Source: Saccharothrix sp. ST-888 (lineage in GTDB: Bacteria; Actinomycetota; Actinomycetes; Streptomycetales; Streptomycetaceae). Taken from it: a stretch of DNA of 39,887 bases. The notes beneath the pieces are model-generated. The model saw nothing but the letters and a program-made list of their open reading frames with translations, had not been told where the DNA came from and did no database searches. The translations under genes and the position numbers were made by a program. Positions 22,880 to 30,985 of the stretch are shown here, in pieces. Position 1 is the stretch's first letter; each line of letters starts with the position of its first letter. Where the stretch lies: contig NZ_JYJF01000065.1 in NCBI RefSeq assembly GCF_000955975.1, positions 1 to 39,887 of the forward strand, in the 5' to 3' direction.

Positions 22880-23854
22880 TCAGAACGCCAGCGCGCGGTC
22901 GACGGCGTCGAGTACGCGGTCCAGGTCGGGCAGGAAGGACTCCTCGACCCGCGACGGCGGGTACGGCGCGTGGTAGCCGCCGACCCGCAGGACCGGGGCC
23001 TCCAGGTGGTAGAAGCACCGCTCGGTGAGGCGGGCGGCGAGCTCGGCGCCCATGCCCATGAAGACCGGCGCCTCGTGCACCACGATGCCGCGCCCGGTGC
23101 GCTTGAGCGACGCCTCCAGGGTGTCGAAGTCGATCGGGGAGAGCGAGCGCAGGTCGACCACCTCCAGGCGGTGGCCGTCCTCCTCGGCGGCCGCGGCGGC
23201 CTCCAGGCAGACCTTCACCATCGGGCCGTACGCGATCAGCGTGGCGTCCGTGCCGGGACGCACCACCCGGGCGGCGTGCAGCGGCAGGTCGGCCGAGTCG
23301 GCGACCTCGCCCTTGTCCCAGTAGCGGCGCTTGGGCTCCAGGAAGATCACCGGGTCGTCCGACTCGATGGCCTGGCGGAGCATCCAGTGCGCGTCCTGGG
23401 CGCTGGCGGGGCTGACCACCCGGAGACCGGCGGTGTGCGCGAAGTAGGCCTCGTGCGACTCGCTGTGGTGCTCGACCGCGCCGATGCCGCCCGCGTACGG
23501 GATGCGGACGGTGACCGGCATCTTCACGTGCCCGAGCGCGCGGGCGTGCATCTTCGCCAGCTGGGAGACGATCTGGTCGAAGGCCGGGTAGACGAAGCCG
23601 TCGAACTGGATCTCCACCACCGGCCGGTAGCCTCTGAGCGCCAGGCCGATCGCGGTGCCCATGATGCCGGACTCGGCGAGCGGGGTGTCCATCACCCGGT
23701 CCTCGCCGAAGTCCTTCTGCAGTCCGTCGGTGATCCGGAAGACCCCGCCCAGCTTGCCGATGTCCTCGCCCATCAGGACGGTCTTCGGGTCGTTCTCCAG
23801 CGACTTGCGCAGGGCGTCGTTGAGCGCCTTGGCAATGCTCAGCTGACCGGCCAT
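22880..23854 (-). CDS. bkdB: Branched-chain 2-oxo acid dehydrogenase E1 beta subunit
   Basis: This 324-residue transketolase-like subunit pairs with E1 alpha to decarboxylate branched 2-oxo acids. It shows VLMGEDIGKLGGVFRITDGL, the ESGIMGTAIGLALRGYRPVVEIQF segment with the catalytic-loop glutamate, PYAGGIGAVEHHSESHEAYF with the conserved histidines, and the C-terminal TYPPSRVE-like region (YPPSRVEESFLPD). The start overlaps the E1 alpha stop by one base (TGATG), so translation is coupled. Length is normal for the family. Confidence 0.95.
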   Translation of the reverse strand: MAGQLSIAKALNDALRKSLENDPKTVLMGEDIGKLGGVFRITDGLQKDFGEDRVMDTPLAESGIMGTAIGLALRGYRPVVEIQFDGFVYPAFDQIVSQLAKMHARALGHVKMPVTVRIPYAGGIGAVEHHSESHEAYFAHTAGLRVVSPASAQDAHWMLRQAIESDDPVIFLEPKRRYWDKGEVADSADLPLHAARVVRPGTDATLIAYGPMVKVCLEAAAAAEEDGHRLEVVDLRSLSPIDFDTLEASLKRTGRGIVVHEAPVFMGMGAELAARLTERCFYHLEAPVLRVGGYHAPYPPSRVEESFLPDLDRVLDAVDRALAF

Positions 23855-25008
23855 CAGTGGTTCTCCCCGCCCTCGAAGGACGCCGCGTACGCCTCGTACT
23901 CAGCTCGCTCTTCCTCGACCAGTGCGTGCGGCTCGGCGTACACGTGGTCGAAGATCAGAGTCGGGTCCGGGTCCGGCATGCTGCGCACGCCCTCGCGCAC
24001 CCGCAGGCCCAACTCCTCGCTCTCCGCCTCGATCCCGGCGAAGAACGCCTCGTCCGCCAGGCCCTCCTGCTCCAGGTGGGCCTTGAGCCGGGTGATCGGG
24101 TCCTTGGCCTTCCAGGCCTCGGTCTCCTCGCTCAGCCGGTAGCGGGTCGGGTCGTCGGAGGTGGTGTGCGCGCCCATCCGGTAGGTGAACGCCTCGATCA
24201 GCACCGGGCCGCCCCCGTTGCGGGCGTGGTCCAGCGCCCAGCGGGTGACCGCGAGGCAGGCGAGCACGTCGTTGCCGTCCACCCGGACGCCGGGGAAGCC
24301 GAAGCCGGAGGCGCGGCGGTAGAGCGGGATGCGGGTCTGCACGGTGGTGGGCTCGGAGATCGCCCACTGGTTGTTCTGGCAGAAGAAGACGACCGGGGCG
24401 TTGTAGACCGAGGCGAAGGTGAAGGCCTCGCTGACATCACCCTGGCTGGAGGCGCCGTCACCGAAGTACGCGATCACCGCGTCGTCGGCACCGTCCTTGG
24501 TGATGCCCATCGCGTAGCCGGTGGCGTGCAGGGTCTGCGCACCGATCACGATGGTGTAGAGGTGGAAGTTCTTCTCGTTCGGGTCCCAACCGCCGTGGTT
24601 CACACCGCGGAACATGCCGAGCAGGTTCAGCGGGTCCACGTCGCGGCACCAGGCGACGCCGTGCTCGCGGTAGGTCGGGAAGGCGTAGTCGCCGGGGCGC
24701 ATCGCGCGGCCCGAGCCGACCTGCGCGGCCTCCTGGCCGAGCAGCGAGGCCCACAGACCCAGTTCGCCCTGCCGCTGGAGCGAGGTGGCCTCGGCGTCGA
24801 AGCGCCGGACCAGCACCAGGTCGCGGTAGAGGGAGCGGAGTTCGTCCGCGGTGATCGCCAGCGGGAACTCCGGGTTCTCGACCCGCTCCCCTTCGGGCGT
24901 GAGTAGCTGTACGAGCTCCGGCGGGGCGTCCGTCCCCTTGATGCGGAGGTTGTCAGGGACGCCAGGGGCGGCCTTCTTGCGCGCCCTCGCCGTGCTTTTG
25001 ACGGTCAC
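23854..25008 (-). CDS. bkdA: Branched-chain 2-oxo acid dehydrogenase E1 alpha subunit
   Basis: The 384-residue subunit binds thiamine diphosphate: the GDGASSQGDVSEAF...NN motif starts at residue 183 and closes with QNNQWAISEPT. The RFDAEATSLQRQGELG entry region, the phosphorylation-loop-like RMGAHTTSDDPTRYR and the YREHGVAWCRDVDP segment are as in E1 alpha of alpha/beta heterotetramers. Two GTG codons lie close together at 25014 and 25008. I prefer 25008, because GAGGAG ends 5 nt before it but would abut 25014. A 21-bp palindrome sits 37 bp upstream in the leader. This is the first gene of the bkdABC operon. No E3 gene is encoded here. Confidence 0.95.
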   Translation of the reverse strand: MTVKSTARARKKAAPGVPDNLRIKGTDAPPELVQLLTPEGERVENPEFPLAITADELRSLYRDLVLVRRFDAEATSLQRQGELGLWASLLGQEAAQVGSGRAMRPGDYAFPTYREHGVAWCRDVDPLNLLGMFRGVNHGGWDPNEKNFHLYTIVIGAQTLHATGYAMGITKDGADDAVIAYFGDGASSQGDVSEAFTFASVYNAPVVFFCQNNQWAISEPTTVQTRIPLYRRASGFGFPGVRVDGNDVLACLAVTRWALDHARNGGGPVLIEAFTYRMGAHTTSDDPTRYRLSEETEAWKAKDPITRLKAHLEQEGLADEAFFAGIEAESEELGLRVREGVRSMPDPDPTLIFDHVYAEPHALVEEERAEYEAYAASFEGGENH

Positions 25009-25364
25009 GTTCACTCCTCGGTCTGTCCGGCCGCCCGGGGTCGCCGGTGACCGGTCCGGTCACCGCCTCGCAGGCACGCGTGGGTGTGCGCACCGACTGC
25101 AAGGCAGGTGGTGTTCCCTTTCCGACGGCGTCCCTCACGAGAACGTTACCCAGCAGCGCCCCTTGGCGCGCTTGCGCTAGGACGTCCTACTTGTTCACGC
25201 CGGAGAGTGCAGGTGTGGTGCAGCTCTCTGGGCGGTGCCGTCAGGACACCTGCGCACGCTATCCGGGCGGAGCCCTTCGCGTAAGGGGGTAATCGGCACG
25301 GATTCTGCGTCGATGGCATCACGGGCAATAGGTCTTCTAAGGGCGGATATGGGAGCATTTGACC
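25009..25364. promoter_or_regulatory. Divergent control region between bkdABC and the orphan regulator
   Basis: This 356-bp spacer carries two notable dyads. Positions 25045-25065 form a perfect palindrome (10-bp arms CGGTGACCGG and CCGGTCACCG around a T), likely in the bkdA leader. Positions 25178-25189 are the 12-bp palindrome TAGGACGTCCTA near the middle. Either could be an operator. The first could also be an RNA hairpin close to the bkdA ribosome site. Promoter hexamers are not clear. Confidence 0.5.
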
Positions 25365-26024
25365 GTGACTGGAAACGGACAAATCAAGGTTTTCCTACTA
25401 GATGATCATGAGGTCGTCCGGCGCGGTGTCCACGATCTCCTCTCCATGGACGAGGACGTCGAGGTCGTCGGCGAGGCCGGCACCGCCGCCGAGGCGCTGA
25501 CCAGGATCCCGGCCGTCGACCCCGACGTCGCGATCCTCGACGTCCGGCTGCCGGACGGCAACGGCGTCGAGGTCTGCCGCGAGGTCCGCTCGCGCCGCCC
25601 CGAGATCAAGTGCCTGATGCTGACCTCCTTCTCGGACGACGAGGCGCTCTTCGACGCCATCATGGCGGGAGCCTCCGGGTACGTACTGAAGGCGATCCGG
25701 GGCACCGACCTGCTCTCGGCGGTCCGCGACGTGGCGGCGGGGAAGTCGCTGCTCGACCCGATCGCCACCAGCCGGGTGCTGGAACGGCTGCGCGACGGCG
25801 GCGGGAAGGAGGACGAACGGCTCGCCCAGTTGACGAAGCAGGAGCGGCGGATCCTCGACCTGATCGGCGAAGGCATGACGAACCGTCAGATCGGCAACGA
25901 ACTGCACCTGGCCGAAAAGACCGTCAAGAACTACGTTTCCAGCCTGCTGGCCAAGATGGGCATGGAGCGCCGCACCCAGGCGGCCGCCTACGTGGCCCGC
26001 CATCAGGCCGATCATCAGCATTAA
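25365..26024 (+). CDS. Orphan response regulator, NarL/DevR type
   Basis: This is a 219-residue regulator. The receiver has D13/D14, the phosphoacceptor D59 in VAILDVRLPDGNG, MLTSFSDDEALFDAIMAGASGYVLK with the conserved Thr and Lys, then a LuxR-type helix-turn-helix (LTKQERRILDLIGEGMTNRQ, LHLAEKTVKNYVSSLLAKMG). Overall it reads like the DevR/DosR branch. I start it at GTG 25365 (GGGAG 9 nt upstream); TTG at 25359 is possible. No histidine kinase gene is nearby, so it is an orphan. Divergence from bkdABC makes regulation of that operon a testable idea. Confidence 0.92.
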   Translation: MTGNGQIKVFLLDDHEVVRRGVHDLLSMDEDVEVVGEAGTAAEALTRIPAVDPDVAILDVRLPDGNGVEVCREVRSRRPEIKCLMLTSFSDDEALFDAIMAGASGYVLKAIRGTDLLSAVRDVAAGKSLLDPIATSRVLERLRDGGGKEDERLAQLTKQERRILDLIGEGMTNRQIGNELHLAEKTVKNYVSSLLAKMGMERRTQAAAYVARHQADHQH

Positions 26025-26040
26025 CCACATCTCCGACACA

Positions 26041-26073
26041 TTGTCAAGGGCCTGTGCAGGCGCGCATTACGCT
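26041..26073 (+). promoter_or_regulatory. Candidate promoter for a leaderless phosphotransferase transcript
   Basis: TTGTCA (26041-26046) followed 18 bp later by CATTAC (26065-26070), or TACGCT at 26068-26073, would place the transcription start within a few bases of the GTG at 26082. No Shine-Dalgarno sequence lies between them, which fits a leaderless or near-leaderless mRNA. This is inference from spacing only. Confidence 0.35.
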
Positions 26074-26081
26074 CCTGTTCC

Positions 26082-27170
26082 GTGACAACGCAAGGCCAGA
26101 TCATCGTGTGTGCACCGCCTCGTCCGGACCACACCGCACCCCCCTTCGGCACCCTCAGCCCCCCGGTCGGATACGAAGCCGTGACCGGGGTGCTGCGTTC
26201 CTACCGGGTCGGCAGGCTCCGCGAGATACGGCCGGTGGCCGAGGGACTGCTCAACCGGGGCTACCGGATCACCACCGAATCCGGCCGGTACTTCCTCAAG
26301 TGCTACGTCGACCGCGCCACCGCCACCCGCACCGCGATCACCGCCCAGCACCGCGCCACCACCGACCTGAACGCCCTCGGACTGCCCACCCCGCCCCCGC
26401 TGCCGACACCCGGCGGCCGGACCGTGACCGCGTACGGCGGCCGGCTGTTCGCGCTCTACCCCTGGGTGGCGGGCGGCCACCGGCACGGCACCGAACTGGC
26501 ACCCGCGCAGTCCGCCGAACTCGGCGCGCTGCTCGGGCTGATCCACGGCGCACTCGGCGAAGTCTGCGCCCCCGTACGGCAGCCCGGCGGCCATGCCACC
26601 GCCGACCCGGCGGAGACCGTCCGGCTGGTCGGCGAGCTGCGCCGACAGATCGCCCGGCGGGAACCGTACGAGCCCTTCGACGCGCTCGCCGAACAGCGCC
26701 TGGCCGAACGCCTCGACCTGCTCGCGGCGTACCGGCACCGGCGGCCCGCCGCCGAGAGCGCCCCGCCGACCGGCTGGACGCACGGCGACTTCCACGGCCT
26801 CAACCTGCTCTACCGGGGCGACCTGCTCACGGCCGTACTGGACTGGGACAAGCTCGGCATCCGCCCGCAGGCGGAGGAGACCGTCCGGGCCGCCACGCTG
26901 ATCTTCAACGACCGGGAGAGCGGCGTCCTGGACCTGGTCCGGGTCCGCCGCTACTCGCAGGCGTACCGGGCCTGCGGAGCCGCCACCCCGGCCCAACTGG
27001 CCGCCGCCGTGCACCGGGTGTGGTGGGAACGCCTCAACGACCTCTGGATGCTCCAGTGGCACTACCAGCGCGGCGACCGCCGCGCCGACCCGCTCTTCCC
27101 CGCCTCGGCCGGGCAACTCGCCTGGTGGTGCGAGGAGTACGAGCAGGTCCTGGACGCCTTCACCAACTGA
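26082..27170 (+). CDS. Aminoglycoside/homoserine-kinase-type phosphotransferase
   Basis: The 362-residue kinase-fold protein contains the Brenner motif HGDFHGLNLLY (H234, D236, N241) and the metal-binding DWDKLGI (D254). The small lobe reads GYRITTESGRYFLKCYV, with the ATP-contacting lysine. The family includes aminoglycoside, choline and homoserine kinases. Chromosomal streptomycete copies usually have unknown small-molecule substrates, and nothing in the context points to antibiotic resistance. GTG at 26082 lacks a ribosome site. The gene is convergent with the Ser/Thr kinase at 27327 and followed by the third inverted-repeat element. Confidence 0.87.
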   Translation: MTTQGQIIVCAPPRPDHTAPPFGTLSPPVGYEAVTGVLRSYRVGRLREIRPVAEGLLNRGYRITTESGRYFLKCYVDRATATRTAITAQHRATTDLNALGLPTPPPLPTPGGRTVTAYGGRLFALYPWVAGGHRHGTELAPAQSAELGALLGLIHGALGEVCAPVRQPGGHATADPAETVRLVGELRRQIARREPYEPFDALAEQRLAERLDLLAAYRHRRPAAESAPPTGWTHGDFHGLNLLYRGDLLTAVLDWDKLGIRPQAEETVRAATLIFNDRESGVLDLVRVRRYSQAYRACGAATPAQLAAAVHRVWWERLNDLWMLQWHYQRGDRRADPLFPASAGQLAWWCEEYEQVLDAFTN

Positions 27171-27215
27171 CCGGGCGGCGAATCTCCCGGCGGGGAGCCT
27201 GGAAGGCACGGAAAA

Positions 27216-27302
27216 AGGGGCGCGGGGAAGCGCGCGAAGCGGAGGGCTCCGGGTCGTGCTCGACCCGGCCGTCCTCCGTTCCGTGCGGTTCCCCGCGCCC
27301 CT
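27216..27302. repeat. Long inverted-repeat intergenic element, copy 3
   Basis: Outer arms AGGGGCGCGGGGAA (27216-27229) and TTCCCCGCGCCCCT (27289-27302) are perfect. Next come partly paired GCGGAGG/CCTCCG arms and an inner CCGGGTCG-TGCT-CGACCCGG hairpin (27249-27268). It has the same outer arm as the elements at 4225 and 9266, and sits between convergent genes, where it would terminate both. Confidence 0.82.
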
Positions 27303-27326
27303 ACGGGGCTACCCCTGCGAAGGAAC

Positions 27327-29138
27327 TCAGGGGGTCGTGCCGCCTCCCGTGCCCTTGGTGGTCTTGCCGCCGCCGTCGGGCGGCGCGGTGACGCCCGAGG
27401 AGGGGCTGGAGCCGGTGGTCGGCTTGCTGGGCGAGGGGGCCGGATCGGTCGGCGAGTCCGAGGGCGGCGGGCTGACCGGGGCCGAAGCCGAGGCCGACGG
27501 CGACGGCGAGGTCGAAGCCCCGGTCGAGTGACCCGGCGACGGGTAAGTCGGCGGGCTGTCCTGCGTGTCCGGTGGCGGCGTGTTCCGGTTCGGGTTGGTG
27601 CTGCCGCCGTAGCTGCGGCTCGGCGAGGGCAGCGGGGACGACGAGTCGGGCGTCCCGGCCGACGGCGCCGACGGGCTCTGCACCGTCCCGGGCTTCGGCG
27701 AGTAGTCGTGCGTCGTCTTGCCGGGGGTCAGCGCCATGGCGGCACCGATCGCGGCCACCACCAGCAGCAGCACGATCCCGCCGATCACTGGCCACGGGCT
27801 GCGCCCGCGCCCGTTGCCACCGTCGTCGTAGCCACCGTCGTCGTAACCGCCGCCGTGGCCGCCGCCGTACGAACCGGCGGTGTAGGGGCTCAACGGCCCG
27901 TCGTGCTGGCCGGCGGCCGGGTAGGGCAGCATCGCCGTCTGGTCGATCGGCACGCCGGCCGCGCCCGCACCGCGCGGACCGTCGACCGAGCCCAGCGGCT
28001 TGGTGGCGGCGGTCGCACCGCTCGACCCGGCGCCGTAGTACCCGCCGCCGGAGGCCGCCGGGGCGACAGTGGTCGCGCCCGTCACGTATCCGGAACCGGC
28101 CGCGCTGTGCATCTCCCGCAGGGCGTGCTGCACATGGGCCCGGAACTCGTCCGCACTCTGGAAGCGGTCGTCCGGGTCCTTGGCCAGCGAGCGCAGCACC
28201 AGCTCGTCGAGCTGGGCGGGCACCCGGTTGTTGGCCTGCGAAGGCGGCACCGGCATGTCCTGGACGTGCTGGTAGACCACCGAGAGCGGGGTGTCGCCGG
28301 TGAACGGCGGCCGCAGCGTCAGCAGTTCGAAGAGCATGCAGCCGGCCGCGTACAGGTCCGAGCGGTGGTCGACCGCCTTGCCCAGTGCCTGCTCCGGCGA
28401 GAGGTACTGCGGGGTGCCCATCACCATGCCGGTCTGGGTCATGGTGGTGGCGCCGCCGGTCAGCGCGCGGGCGATGCCGAAGTCCATCACCTTGACCGCG
28501 CCACCGTTGGTGATGATGACGTTGGCGGGCTTGATGTCGCGGTGCACGATGCCGTTGCGGTGGCTGTAGGCGAGCGCCTCCAGGACCCCGGCGGTGATGA
28601 TCAGCGCCTGGTCGACCGGCGGGACGTCCTCGTCCATCAGCAGCTCACGGACGGTGTGGCCCTCGACCAGCTCCATCACGATGTACGGGGTCGAGTCCCC
28701 CGCGAGTTCCTCTTCGCCGGTGTCGTACACCGAGACGATCGAGTGATGGTTGAGTGCCGCCACCGCGTGCGCCTCACGGGTGAAGCGCAGCCGGGCCACA
28801 TCGTCCTGGGCCAGCTCGGAGCGGAGCAGCTTGACCGCGACCGTCCGGCCGAGCCGGACGTCCTGGGCGGCGTAGACCTCCGCCATCCCGCCCCGGCCGA
28901 GCCGGTGGGTGACGCGGTAGCGGCCGTCGCCGAGGGTGCCGAGCGGGGCCGCGGTGCCGCGGCTCGGGGTGAACACCTGATCGACCGGTGGCAGCACGGG
29001 CGTTTCGTCCGCTGCGGGGCCCGTGTCGCGACCCGGCACCTGGGGCGTCTCGCGGGTACTGTCGTCCCCGGAGCCCTGGCCACCGGCACCCTGAGCATGC
29101 TCCGCCTCGCCGTCTCCCGGCTGCTGTGTCTGTGCCAT
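27327..29138 (-). CDS. Membrane Ser/Thr protein kinase (PASTA-less), paralogue 1
   Basis: This 603-residue Hanks-type kinase has a disordered N terminus of about 70 residues. The kinase domain follows, with glycine loop LGRGGMAEVY, K103 (VAVKLL), catalytic D201 in VHRDIKPAN, DFGIA, and GTPQYLSPEQA. After a Gly/Tyr-rich linker there is one membrane helix (about 449-470) and an extracellular tail rich in Ser, Pro and Thr, with no PASTA repeats. It probably phosphorylates cytosolic proteins in response to an unknown envelope cue. ATG at 29138 has GAGGAG very close (2 nt). The neighbouring kinase is a clear paralogue. Confidence 0.93.
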   Translation of the reverse strand: MAQTQQPGDGEAEHAQGAGGQGSGDDSTRETPQVPGRDTGPAADETPVLPPVDQVFTPSRGTAAPLGTLGDGRYRVTHRLGRGGMAEVYAAQDVRLGRTVAVKLLRSELAQDDVARLRFTREAHAVAALNHHSIVSVYDTGEEELAGDSTPYIVMELVEGHTVRELLMDEDVPPVDQALIITAGVLEALAYSHRNGIVHRDIKPANVIITNGGAVKVMDFGIARALTGGATTMTQTGMVMGTPQYLSPEQALGKAVDHRSDLYAAGCMLFELLTLRPPFTGDTPLSVVYQHVQDMPVPPSQANNRVPAQLDELVLRSLAKDPDDRFQSADEFRAHVQHALREMHSAAGSGYVTGATTVAPAASGGGYYGAGSSGATAATKPLGSVDGPRGAGAAGVPIDQTAMLPYPAAGQHDGPLSPYTAGSYGGGHGGGYDDGGYDDGGNGRGRSPWPVIGGIVLLLVVAAIGAAMALTPGKTTHDYSPKPGTVQSPSAPSAGTPDSSSPLPSPSRSYGGSTNPNRNTPPPDTQDSPPTYPSPGHSTGASTSPSPSASASAPVSPPPSDSPTDPAPSPSKPTTGSSPSSGVTAPPDGGGKTTKGTGGGTTP

Positions 29139-29248
29139 CACTCCTCGCCCCGGGCTGTCGCTCGGTGCGCGGTCGCCCTTCGGTTACGTCCTCAGAACGC
29201 TACAGCTTCGGCGCGCCGACCGTGGAACCGCAGACCTGGCAAAGCGGT

Positions 29249-30742
29249 TCAGACCATGCCGTTACGACCTTGATCGAGTACGACCGCGGACAGCGACCCG
29301 GAGCCCGTGTTAGTGCTGTACGGCTCCAGCTTCTTCTTCTCCTGCTTGACCACCACGATGCCGACGATGATCACCGCCAGCACGATCAAGCCGATGATCA
29401 CACCGATCACCACCATCGCCGTCCCGCACCCGTTGCCGCTCTTGTTCGCCGGGTTCGGCGCGAACGGCTGCGGCTGCGGCCGCGGCGTCGCGTACGGCGG
29501 CGGGGTGTGCGCCGCCTGCTGCGGGAACGGCTGCGGGGTCGGCGCCTGCTGCGGGAACGGCGTCGGCGTCCCGTACTGCGGCGGGAACGGGGTCGGGGTC
29601 TGCGGGTACGCCGGCTGCTGCTGGAGGTGCGGCGGCACCTGCGGGAACGGCTGCGGGGTCGGCGGCGTCTGCTGGTACTGAGGCGGTTGCTGCTGCGACT
29701 GCTGCGGCTGCGGGAAGGAGGGGTGCTGCGGGTACGGCTGCGGCTGCACCTGCGGGAAGTTGGCCAGCGACGGCGCGGCGTGCACCGAGCGCGGCCCCTC
29801 GCCGATCACCAGCGGGGTGCTCGCCTGCAGCGGGCCGCCACCGCCCTGCGACCCCGACGCGATCCGCTCGACCTCCGTGCGCATCGCGTCCGCGCTCGGG
29901 AACCGGTGGTCCGCCTCCTTGCGCAGCGCTCTGGCCACCAGCTCGTCCACCGCGGGCGACACCGCCCGGTTCAGCGTGGACGGCGCCGGGGGCTCCTCCT
30001 GGACGTGCTTGTACGCGATCGAGAAGGCGGTGTCCCCGTCGAACGGCAGGCTGCCGGTGAGCAGCTCGAAGAGCATGCAGCCCACCGAGTACAGGTCGGA
30101 CCGCGCGTCCACGCTCTTGCCGAGCGCCTGCTCGGGCGAGAGGTACTGCGGGGTGCCGACCACCATGCCGGTCTGGGTCATCGAGGTCACGTCGGACTGC
30201 AGCGCCCGCGCGATGCCGAAGTCCATCACCTTGACGACGCCCTTGGTGCTCACCATGACGTTGCCCGGCTTGATGTCGCGGTGCACCAGCCCCTGGTCGT
30301 GCGAGGCCTCCAGCGCCGACAGCACGGCGGCGGTCAGCTTCAGCGCCTGCTCGACCGGCATCGCGCCGTGCTGCGCGATCGACTCGTTGAGCACGTCGCG
30401 CAGCGCCTTGCCCTCGACGTACTCCATGACGATGTACGGGGTCACCGAGCCGTCCGGGCCGACGTCCTCGCCACTGTCGAAGACCGAGACGATGTTGATG
30501 TGCTGGAGCCTGGCGACCGCCTGCGCCTCACGGCGGAACCGCAGCTTGAAGGAGTCCTCGCGACCGAGCTCGGTGTGCAGCGTCTTCACCGCGACCTGGC
30601 GGTCCAGCACCGTGTCGTGCGCCAGGTGCACCGACGCCATACCGCCCTGCCCGAGCAGGCTCCGCAGCACGTACCGGCCGTGGCCCAGGGAGGAACCCGC
30701 TGCAGGCGCGCCCGAAGCGGTGCCGTCCTCGCTCATGGTCAT
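29249..30742 (-). CDS. Membrane Ser/Thr protein kinase, Gln/Pro-rich linker, paralogue 2
   Basis: The 497-residue kinase has its catalytic domain at the extreme N terminus: LLGQGGMASVH, K53 (VAVKTL), D156 in VHRDIKPGN, DFGIARAL and GTPQYLSPEQALGKSVDARSDLY. A juxtamembrane linker of about 110 residues made almost only of Pro, Gln, Thr and aromatic residues (repeated FPQQ, PTPQPFPQ) leads to one strong membrane helix near residues 440-465 and a short outer tail. It shares long identical stretches with the next kinase, so the two arose by tandem duplication. ATG at 30742, or 30736 six bases on, follows GAGGGGGAG. Confidence 0.92.
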   Translation of the reverse strand: MTMSEDGTASGAPAAGSSLGHGRYVLRSLLGQGGMASVHLAHDTVLDRQVAVKTLHTELGREDSFKLRFRREAQAVARLQHINIVSVFDSGEDVGPDGSVTPYIVMEYVEGKALRDVLNESIAQHGAMPVEQALKLTAAVLSALEASHDQGLVHRDIKPGNVMVSTKGVVKVMDFGIARALQSDVTSMTQTGMVVGTPQYLSPEQALGKSVDARSDLYSVGCMLFELLTGSLPFDGDTAFSIAYKHVQEEPPAPSTLNRAVSPAVDELVARALRKEADHRFPSADAMRTEVERIASGSQGGGGPLQASTPLVIGEGPRSVHAAPSLANFPQVQPQPYPQHPSFPQPQQSQQQPPQYQQTPPTPQPFPQVPPHLQQQPAYPQTPTPFPPQYGTPTPFPQQAPTPQPFPQQAAHTPPPYATPRPQPQPFAPNPANKSGNGCGTAMVVIGVIIGLIVLAVIIVGIVVVKQEKKKLEPYSTNTGSGSLSAVVLDQGRNGMV

Positions 30743-30948
30743 CTGCTCCCCCTCGGCGCGTCGGTCCGCAGCCGCATCGTCTCGTCCGGGCGCGAGGCCC
30801 GACTGGGGGGCCGTACCGCACGCACGCACGGCGTCCGCGGCCCGCTCGGCCTCCGGCCCGGGTCGGCGGCCGGGGCCGACGACACGGGCCAGGGTATCGG
30901 CAAACCACCACACAACCGGGTACAGGGGCGCCGCCGCCCGGTCCGCCA

Positions 30949-30969
30949 CCGCCGGGCAACGCCCGGCGG
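30949..30969 (-). terminator. Terminator hairpin of bpa
   Basis: CCGCCGGGC and GCCCGGCGG form a perfect 9-bp stem with an AAC loop, 69-89 nt beyond the bpa stop. The 17-bp minisatellite lies between the two, in the 3' untranslated region. Confidence 0.7.
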
Positions 30970-30985
30970 CCCGCGGAACGGCGTT

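Noticed and set aside
26082..27170. Antibiotic resistance gene
   Set aside because: The kinase-fold phosphotransferase family is broad, and nothing in the neighbourhood indicates aminoglycoside production or resistance.
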